Program-made: the position numbers and the translations under genes
The notes under the pieces: model-generated
The model's input: only the letters and a program-made list of their open reading frames with translations
Databases searched by the model: none
Told to the model about the DNA's origin: nothing
DNA from: Spisula solida
Taxonomy: Eukaryota; Mollusca; Bivalvia; Venerida; Mactridae
Assembly (NCBI GenBank): GCA_947247005.1
Contig: OX365948.1
Location: 55,907,401-55,971,400 of the forward strand
Length of the DNA: 64,000 nt
Direction of reading: 5' to 3'
In this document: in pieces, positions 56,628 to 64,000 of the stretch
Position numbering within the stretch: the first letter of the stretch is position 1
How the letters are laid out: each line of letters starts with the position of its first letter

Positions 56628-58198
56628 GTTAGTATAGGTGAAAGTTTTCAGGCTTTTGCTTGAACTTCGGGTTTTTAACAAAAAATCAGTTTTTCTTTAT
56701 TTTCCCTATATAAATTGTTAATTATTGAGAATTTCAGGTTTTTCAGAATTTTTTACTTTCACCCATGGGTTAGTCAAACAAATCATGGGTCCAGGAAATT
56801 CAATTCTCAGTGGGGGTTGAACCAAATAATTTTTTCTTAGGAAGGGGTATGAACAGCTATTTTGCTCTGGGGCAGTCCAAATAAATATTTTTTCAGTCAT
56901 TGAAATTAGCAATCGCCAGAAGGCCATGGTGAGTAATAGTTTGCTGATTTTCATTCAAACATTCAACTGCTAATTTCAATGACTGAATTTTCTGAAAGGG
57001 GGTCCAGACCTAACCCGAACATGTTGAAGCTCTTTATCTAATTAAATACCAGATTAGATTATGTATTGAAGATTTTACTATTCAAAATGATTATTTTTAG
57101 CTTGTTTCTTTTGAAGAAAAAAGTCGAGCTATTGTATTGATGGGATTGTCTGCGTTGGTTAAGGTTTTTGTCAAGAGTCCTTTTCTTTATATAAAAACAA
57201 TGGTATCCACTTGAAACTCAACAGTTATGCACCATCACAAGGGTAGTCCATACTGACAAGGCTGGTAACTATGTAGCCTTTACGTAAGGAGTTATCTGCC
57301 CTTGTTTTTACTTAACAGTAGACAGTAATTTAAATTTTAAACTACCCAGCTTGATATTTCTGATAAGAGAGTTTCATCTGTAGAACTATAATATCCAGAA
57401 TGCAATATAAGTCCCATTGGGACCAATACAGGCAAACAAAAAAGTTTGCCTGTAAAGGGTATAAATACCAGACAGACCAAGCAAGATCAGTCTATGTTAC
57501 TGAAGAGTGCAATCCTGTAAGCGCTGCACCGAGACATTGTGTAGCCAGTACCAAACCTTCTCTGCTGAACTATAATATTCCTTTATTTTGCAGGTTTAAC
57601 TGGTTCAGGGAAAACAAAGATTCTACAACATCTTGGTCACCATGGACACAAGGTACTAGATCTAGAAGGTATAGCAAGACATAAAGGTTCCGTCCTCGGT
57701 CTGTGGCACGGTGAAAAACAACCGTCACAAAAATATTTTGATTCATTACTCTGTGATACTTTGAGACGGTTTTCTCCCGACCGACCCGTGTGGTTAGAGT
57801 CTGAGAGTATACGTATAGGTCGTGTTCATATACCACCTAGCTTCTTCAAGAAAATTCAAACTGCTAGTAGATACTGTATTAACCTTCCTACGGATGAAAG
57901 AGTTAAACATATCATCAAAGATTATCCAAATTGGATCGAACATAAAGATGATCTCAAAGTTATTATTGAAAAATTAGTTCGGGTCAGAGGTCATCGGCAG
58001 ATCAATGAGTGGCTGGCGTTGATAGAGAACGACCATTGGGATGAGTTTGTTCGAAGAATTCTATTAGAGCATTACGATCCATCGTACTCGTTATCGCAGA
58101 AGAAAAACAATTTGTCAGAACAAGAAGCATTGCAACTGGATATACCTGATTTGGAAGAATGTACATTAGATGGTGTTGTTAATGCACTTACTCAGTAA
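56093..58198 (+). CDS. tRNA 2-selenouridine synthase family protein (SelU/MnmH/YbbB-like), two exons
   Basis: Join of 56093-56627 and 57594-58198 gives 379 residues, close to the roughly 360 of bacterial SelU. Residues 1-33 are rich in Arg, Lys, Ser and Leu without acidic residues, like a mitochondrial presequence. A rhodanese domain (about 40-160) has a DVRTPAEFEEDHIPGAINLP start and the active-site loop YCWRGGQRS with Cys126. The C-terminal P-loop domain has Walker A GLTGSGKT (179-186), then LDLEGIARHKGS and VWLESESIRIG, all SelU hallmarks. Bacterial SelU replaces 2-thiouridine at the tRNA wobble position with 2-selenouridine through a geranylated intermediate. The gene has Cys (TGT), not selenocysteine, at the catalytic site. 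The start is supported by an in-frame TAG just upstream. Substrate and mitochondrial location here are inference. Confidence 0.9.
56628..57593 (+). other. intron of SelU-like gene
   Basis: GT-AG intron of 966 bp. Contains an inverted repeat TCAGTCATTGAAATTAGCA / GCTAATTTCAATGACTGA at about 56895-56990. The open frame at 57400-57684 crosses the splice site in the wrong frame and is not a gene. Confidence 0.75.
57594..58198 (+). CDS. SelU-like exon 2 (P-loop domain)
   Basis: The acceptor is CCTTTATTTTGCAG. Two bases complete the first Gly of Walker A, so the intron splits the P-loop itself. 200 codons then TAA at 58196-58198. It contains Walker A, the DLEG motif and an ESES motif. A shorter ATG-initiated frame at 57761 is internal to this exon. 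Confidence 0.9.
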
Positions 58199-58390
58199 TT
58201 ATAAGGCACCTATCAATATTTTTGTCCGCTGGGGAAGGGAGTAGCAAGCACTCACGGGACTTTAGACAGAAGACGATGCCCGACAGGCAGGTATTCGACA
58301 TGCTGGTCCGAATGATTCCGCATCCTGGGAAATAGACTTTTGTTTAACTTTAGATCCCGGTATTTGGGAATTTAGACGCCACAATAAAAA
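58199..58390 (+). other. 3' UTR of SelU-like gene with candidate polyadenylation signal
   Basis: AATAAA occurs at 58383-58388, about 185 bp after the stop codon. The sequence between has no other recognised feature. Confidence 0.5.
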
Positions 58391-58877
58391 AGACAACCTT
58401 TTAAAGATGGCGGGCCATTTGATACAGCCAGCTTCTCCTACTGTGAGGATTTATACAAAATGTAAGGCTCTTTTAGGGTCAAGAATTAGACCCAAAAAAC
58501 AAAATTTATCTAATTCCCCTGGGTCTGCCAACTGCTCCCCCTTGGGGCAAATTATTGATAGGTGCATAATGCTTTAAAACCACTGTGATTAAAAACTTGA
58601 GTTACATGTAATTTATAAATGTATCCTTTATCATCAGTATTGAAATTGAAACAGTATTTGATTTAGTTTAACATATATTTCATTTCTAATGAAATAGGAG
58701 ATGGCAACAGGCTTAGCTTATATTAGCCCTCTCCTTACAAGGTACATTTTACACAATTTTAATCCACATATATAATAATATATAATACAATTAAATGAAT
58801 ATTTTTGTTTGATACAGTATTTAAAGTAAAGACCATAGATCAACATTCCATTCATTATTGTTATACATGATACAGTT
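58391..58877. other. flank of SelU-like gene with dispersed repeat
   Basis: Includes the repeat at 58668-58742 (GGCAACAGGCTTAGCTTATA, TAGCCCTCTCCTTAC) shared with 40873-40952 behind the FYB-like gene. Confidence 0.55.
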
Positions 58878-59216
58878 CCAGTCTTGAAAAGTCCTTGATA
58901 TTTGTTACAAGATTCCTGTATCAGTTCCAGCCTTGAAAAGTCCTTGATTTTGAGTACAATATTCCTGTATCAGTTCCAGCCTTGAAAAGTCCTTAATTTT
59001 GAGTACACGGTTCCTGTATCAGTTCCAGCCTTGAAAGTCCTTGATTTTGAGTACAAGATTCCTGTATCAGTTCCAGCCTTGAAAAGTCCTTGATTTTGAG
59101 TACAATCTTCCTGTATCAGTTCCAGCCTTGAAAAGTCCTTGATTTTGAGTACACGATTCCTGTATAAGTTCCAGCCTTGAAAAGTCCTTGATTTTGAGTA
59201 CAAGATTCCTGTATCA
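58878..59216. repeat. 48-bp minisatellite, about seven copies
   Basis: The unit is TTCCTGTATCAGTTCCAGCC then TTGAAAAGTCCTTGATTTTG and AGTACAAGA. It explains the repetitive minus-strand frame here. Confidence 0.9.
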
Positions 59217-59378
59217 ACCTTGTACTGTATGTGGGGATTTTTGTTCGCGATGTTGTTATTTTCATTTCATTTGTGAATTTAGTTCTTGTGTATTAAAAAG
59301 TATTATCTGCTTATCCGTCATACTACAAAGATTTTTATTTTCACAAGTCTGAACAGCCTTAAAGTTATAACAATACAT

Positions 59379-59553
59379 TACAACCTCTCCAGAACGATCG
59401 GCTGTAAAGCAACAGCCTCTCTATAACAACACCTTCAAAATTTCTCTAAGCTAATATTTACTCTAAAGTTAACCTCTGTAAGGCAACAAACTCTTTACAA
59501 CAGCCAATATTTGCAGCTCTCAATGGGTGTTGCTCTACAGAGGTTGTATTGTA
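59379..59553. mobile_element. CAACCTCTGTA-type inverted-repeat element
   Basis: CAACCTCTCC at left and CTCTACAGAGGTTG at right, flanked by TA. A related copy ends at 63170, and the 61506-61858 minisatellite is an amplified piece of the same family (TTGGCCGTTGTTTAGAGGTT). Confidence 0.6.
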
Positions 59554-59607
59554 TCTTTATACTATAACGACACATTAAGATCCATCGGCAAAAGTTTAAA
59601 GTGTACC

Positions 59608-59854
59608 AGGATTCTGATTTTCTATCAAAGCACTTACGGAAATCTTAAACTTACGATCAAATTTGAATTCTTTTTAATACTTATACAACTATAAATTATG
59701 GTAAATGGAGCTGCAATACTTACTAAGATGCAGTTAATGAACACCTGCAAACAATATCCGTCTCCAATTTTGCAGTTGTTTAAGAATTATATAGAATTTA
59801 AATTTGAACGTAAGTTTACGATTTCCGTAAGTGCTTTGATAAAACAGAACCCTG
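59608..59854. mobile_element. GGTACTGTTTTATCAAAGCA MITE, copy 4 (diverged ends)
   Basis: TATCAAAGCACTTACGGAAA and its complement at both sides; the outermost bases have changed to ATTCTG / CAGAAC. Confidence 0.72.
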
Positions 59855-60112
59855 GTGTATAATATTGCGCAATAGTCATGTATCATCATGTTAGTTTGTA
59901 CACACTTTCAAAATATTGACCATGTACAAAATGTAGATCAAACCAATCAATAGAGTCAATCAATAACGTTGTCTTAAACACTCGTAATATGTTTGCATAT
60001 TGTAGGTAATCCTCTATATAAATACAAATGTTTTGTATCCAACTTGTTAGTCATCAAATGTATCTTTCTAGTTTATACAAGGTTCACAATACTGTTCAAG
60101 ACATGTTTATAT

Positions 60113-60783
60113 TAGGGATGCAACTATTCGGTCAATTTGCTAACCGGTTAACCGTTCAATCTTCCGAACGGTTTACCGGTTAACCGATTAACGAATCGAA
60201 ACTTGCCGACTTTCCGACTGTTCTAATTCTGGCGTGTATATATTTACTGTAACACCGTGAGTTGCAATCGGGCATCCTCGTATATTACCCAAGGGAAGTG
60301 TGTCGCCGGTTCTCAATTTCTCAATTGTTTTTTTTAAGTTCAATAATGTACTGTACTCAGTGCTGTTGAAGCTGTGACAAAGATTCTTTTCAGTTCAAAG
60401 GACGGATTTAGGCCTCGAGTAAAGCATTAAACTGCCTCCAATTAAAATTAAATTACGTGTGCTTGCCGAATGTGTAAAAAAAAACGTCGGTCAACAAACT
60501 AGTCCCGACTACCATATGAAATTAACGGCAATTAAGTGACCTTCTTGTCACAACAATACGTGTCAAACTGTTAATTGCGGATTATAGATCATGACCCCCC
60601 TTTTGACGAGCGTTCGCACCTTCGATGGGTGAAACTTGTCGGCGAATTTTTCGATATTTTTTCAATATTTTTATTTTAAAATTTATTTAAATTTCTCCTG
60701 TTTCGATTTTTTTTCGATTAACCGGTTAGCGATTTTGCTAACCGATAACCGAACGTTCGAATGGTTAACCGTTTACATCCCTA
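60113..60783. mobile_element. hAT-like non-autonomous element with perfect 8-bp target duplication
   Basis: Ends TAGGGATGCA / TACATCCCTA, flanked by GTTTATAT on both sides (60105-60112, 60784-60791). Subterminal AACCGGTTAACCG-type repeats occur in both orientations. 671 bp, no transposase ORF. Confidence 0.85.
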
Positions 60784-60805
60784 GTTTATATGGTGTTCCT
60801 TACAG

Positions 60806-61106
60806 CAGGGCGTAAAATAAATGTTTGTTTCCAGTATCCCCACCCTAGAAGTATTAGTAAACATTTACCACAAAAAAGTTTTTATGAAATTTGGAAACGA
60901 AAATTCATTACCTGCCTTTGGCGCAACAAGGTTGTATCTCAATATTACTATAAATATAGTGAGCACCAAAGAGACGGTTACTTTTGATTCTTTTCATAAA
61001 AAGTTTCCTATTTCTATACAGTATATGTTTGAAACTAGAAGAATTTGACCTACCAAGTACTAACCAAATTTTTGTGTGTGCTCCGGAAACAAACAAATTT
61101 TTAGGC
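60806..61106. mobile_element. GTTTGTTTCCCC inverted-repeat element, diverged copy
   Basis: GCGTAAAATAAATGTTTGTT at left, GGAAACAAACAAATTTTTAG then GCC at right; weaker than copies 1 and 2. Confidence 0.5.
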
Positions 61107-61505
61107 CTGTGCCGTTCCTTACAGTTATTGTAATGTATGCACCTATTGATATAGGATACGGGGTTATGAAGTGCATAGTTGCATTATGTTGTGTTAAAGA
61201 ATTAAAAATTAATTTAGGTTCCCGTACTCATATTAAATACAAAGATCATACACTATAGTATTCTTTGTTAAATATTACATAATTTGTTTATATTTATTTA
61301 CAGGTACTTATTTTCTTTTTGGATTGTGACAGTAAATAGATTGTGTATACATTGTTGTATTTCTATTTCAACTATTTATGTACCTAGATGGTATCAATAT
61401 CAGCTGTTTATGATACTTAAGATGTTGTACCGGTACAAATTAATTTATGTCCAGTAAATTAAATGGAAGAAACTCAAATTCATATGTAAAATAAAGCAAC
61501 CTGTT

Positions 61506-61858
61506 TGGGAGCTGTAAATATTGGCCGTTGTTTAGAGGTTGTTGCTTTACAGAGGTTGGAATTGTAGTAAAGACACCCTTTTGGAGCTGAAAATATTGGC
61601 CGTTGTTTAGAGGTTGTTACTCTTCAGAGGTTGAAATTATAGTAAAAACACCCTTTTGGAGCTGCAAATATTGGCCGTTGTTTAGAGGTTGTTACTCTAC
61701 AGAGGTTGAAATTATAGTAAAATCACCATTTTGGAGCTGCAAATATTGGCCCTTGTTTAGAGGTTGTTACTCTTCAGAGGTTGAAATTATAGTAAATGCA
61801 CCATTTGGAAGCTGCAAATATTGGCCCTTGTTTAGAGGTTGATGCTTTACAGAGATTG
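61506..61858. repeat. 75-bp minisatellite, about five copies
   Basis: The unit holds GGAGCTGCAAATATTGGCCG, TTGTTTAGAGGTTGTTACTC and GAGGTTGAAATTATAGTAAA. The array ends in a TTGTTATAGAGAGGCTGCTC tail (61900-61925), the complement of a motif at 59410-59440. Confidence 0.88.
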
Positions 61859-62025
61859 AAATTTAATTAAAGTAAATGTTGTCTTGGAGAAATTTTGAAG
61901 GGGTTGTTATAGAGAGGCTGCTCTACAAAGGGCCGCTCTGGAGATTTTGTACTGTACTTGTGTTACTATGATTCTGAACTATGTATTGGTATCCAATGGC
62001 CAAACCTAGTCTGTTGTTCACAAAA

Positions 62026-62085
62026 CATCTTTAATTAATATAAGTGGTAGAACTGGTTTCACAATCATGAAATAAATTAGTTTGT
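62026..62085 (+). mobile_element. SINE 3'-end fragment
   Basis: ATTAATATAAGTGG then TGGTTTCACAATC..AAATAAATTAGT matches the tail of the 10659 SINE. Confidence 0.55.
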
Positions 62086-62110
62086 TTCTGTATAAGGCCA
62101 GAACAAACCA

Positions 62111-62246
62111 CAGGTACATTGATACACTGTATCATTGATAAAGAGTTAAAAAGTTTCTTTTATAAGTTTATGTTATCTTAGATATTATAAATTTTATTAA
62201 ACAAATATGTTTTTTGTTTACTCTTTATAAATGATGCAGTTACCTG
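62111..62246. mobile_element. ACAGGTAACTGTATC palindromic MITE, copy 3
   Basis: CAGGTACATTGATACACTGT at left and ATGATGCAGTTACCTG at right with an AT-rich palindromic middle. Confidence 0.68.
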
Positions 62247-63069
62247 TGGAACAAACCTGTTGAAAAAATAGTAATTTTATGCACTAAAAATCAACAATTG
62301 CCGCCGATTTGCAGCAAAATGCAAATTAAATTCTTATATGGGCAAAAAATAGGGTTGGCATGGTTACCAGAAAAAAAACTACAATATTACAGTCTAAGGC
62401 ACAAGGGTCAGATCCGACTTTCCAACCCATCTCTTAAGCAATAATTGAGTGTTCATTAACACTTATTAGTGAATGTCCGTACTTGATGCACAAGCCCCAT
62501 AAAACAGACCACTTGGGGTAATAAACATTTGCAATATCTGATCAATGATAGCTCCTGTAAATATTGAACCTCTATGATGGGATACCTATAGTGAAGAAGT
62601 TGCTTATTCTGCCTCATATATTTAGACACATACTGTTTTATGTGCATTTATTCTGATACAAAGTAGAAATTAAAATGATAAGCAAAAATGGCATTATTTA
62701 AAAATATGGTACAAGACTATGAATATGAGTATTTAAGCTAGTCTTATGTTATTGATTTTACTTAGTGTTACTAGTAATAATTAAAAAGAAGTTAACCATC
62801 ATGAAATTTTATGTATTAATTTGTCTTGGCCTTAGGATGATGATACTACTACGTTCATGTAGACGTCCAGGATCTCCTTGCACGTGAATGTTACATCATG
62901 CATATATATATTATAAATGCTTTTATCAGTTATACAACAATACATATACTGTCCATTGAGGAAGTTACATACACTGTATTACACAATTTATTTGACAAGG
63001 TCAGTATGTGAACTATAATGCTCAGCTGGCTCTCAAAATGAGGATGCAACCACAGGTGGTTGTATAGTA
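62247..63069. other. intergenic spacer
   Basis: Nothing recognised. Confidence 0.4.
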
Positions 63070-63308
63070 CATCCTCCCCAGAGTGACCCTCTGTAGAGCA
63101 ACAACCTCTACACAATAACCAATATTTGCAGATCCCAAAGGATGTTGCTCTACAGAGGTTGTACTGTATATTAGTTATTTTACAATCTGAGTTATATTAT
63201 GGTAAAGTTACTTATATTTGCAGTCTATTTATCGGATGCAAAAGATCACAAAATTAAACGCCCCCCTCTCAATTTATTGACCTTGAAAATATGTAACGAG
63301 ATATTTTT

Positions 63309-63751
63309 ATGCCCCCATATCGATAGAACGGGAGGCATGTAGGGATTCACCTGGCTGTCTGTCCGTCCGTTCGTCCGTCCTGTTAACCCAAATTGACCGG
63401 TTCTTCTAGCGTCATTATGGCTTGCTACAAAGCTTCCATACTTGCAAGGATGCTGTATATGAACACTCTCCACATGCCTGCATCACCCAACCCCATTTTG
63501 ACCTTCACCTTGACCCAATTTTGGACTTTTAACTTATTGAAGGGCCAAATTATTGGTTAACCCAAATTGACCGTTTCTTTTAGCATTTATATATCTTGCT
63601 ATTAAGCATTCATACTTGCATGGATGTTGTATATGAACGCTCTCCACACGCCTGTATCACCTAACCCCATTTTGACCTTCACCTTGACCTAATTTTGGAC
63701 TTAGACTTATTTATGGACAAGGCTTCCACAGGGGGCATTAGCGTTCTTGTT
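63309..63751 (+). mobile_element. family A interspersed element, two cores, shortened 3' end
   Basis: ATGCCCCCATATCGATAG hairpin, CTGTCCGTCCGTTCGT tract, two cores (about 63373 and 63553), third arm GGGGGCAT. The usual stem-loop is deleted (TTAGCGTTCTTGTT). Confidence 0.78.
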
Positions 63752-64000
63752 CTTTCAATATTTCAAATCCACCAAATTACTTTTTTACCATAATCAGTGA
63801 AATATAAAACCGGCAAAATGAATGATTTTACAGCATATAGCTTCATTACTGAAGTTGTAAAAACAGCCCCCTTTGGATTAATCATTGCTTAATAATATTG
63901 CACATTGCATTCTGTTTATCTTTCTGTAAACAATATACATATAGTCCAGTCAGGGTAAAAAAACTTTGAACTAACTGTAAATACATATACCAGCAGCCTC
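63752..64000. other. window end, non-coding
   Basis: No feature recognised; an AATGATTTTACAG motif at about 63821 resembles one end of the 6146-6405 MITE. Confidence 0.4.

Noticed and set aside
57400..57684. 94-codon + frame entering SelU-like exon 2
   Set aside because: Uses a different frame from the P-loop domain across 57594 and lies mostly in the intron.
56093..58198. Bacterial contamination as source of the SelU-like gene
   Set aside because: A GT-AG intron with matching phase and flanking animal-type repeats place it in the eukaryotic genome.

Overview
The window looks like nuclear DNA from a bivalve mollusc. It is AT-rich, split-gene, repeat-dense sequence with very low coding density. 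Many short interspersed elements carry (CCGT)n or (CTGT)n tracts followed by a tandemly repeatable core, an organisation known from the bivalve 'pearl' / Helentron-associated elements. The assignment to bivalves rests on this repeat style and is inference. Nothing prokaryotic or viral was seen.

Two protein-coding genes are supported, both on the + strand. (1) From 9628 to 39951 lie the last eleven coding exons (plus one candidate 36-nt cassette exon) of an adaptor resembling vertebrate FYB1/ADAP. It has acidic tyrosine motifs, a proline-rich stretch, a charged helix, a helically extended SH3 (hSH3) domain and C-terminal tyrosine motifs. All exon phases join without a frameshift; the 5' part of the gene is outside the window. 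(2) From 56093 to 58198 lies a two-exon gene for a 379-residue rhodanese + P-loop protein of the tRNA 2-selenouridine synthase family (SelU/MnmH/YbbB), with a putative mitochondrial presequence. The two genes have no evident functional link.

Layout: 1-9627 is non-coding and repeat-rich (nested elements at 1100-4460, minisatellites at 6841-7259 and 8717-9042). 9628-39951 is the adaptor gene, whose introns are loaded with transposon relics, a dimeric satellite (22760-23350) and two long multi-core elements (31492-32769, 34258-35354). 39952 to about 40960 is the probable 3' UTR/flank, with a minisatellite. 41000-56045 is intergenic: hAT-like and other inverted-repeat elements, a five-core element (48024-49138), a tRNA-like sequence (50469-50540) and a 1.45-kb long-inverted-repeat element (53860-55310). 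56046-58198 is the SelU-like gene. 58199-64000 is intergenic with minisatellites and a hAT-like element that has a perfect 8-bp target duplication.

The most striking non-coding signal is that at least five families with unrelated cores share one architecture: a 5' terminal hairpin, a CCGT/CTGT microsatellite, one to several core repeats, a third copy of the hairpin arm, then in most families a small 3' stem-loop, and a CTTGTT end. One copy (3212-4380) sits inside another repeat whose uninterrupted paralogue (1723-2130) provides an empty site and fixes both boundaries. No transposase, helicase or reverse-transcriptase ORF was found, so all mobile elements here appear non-autonomous.
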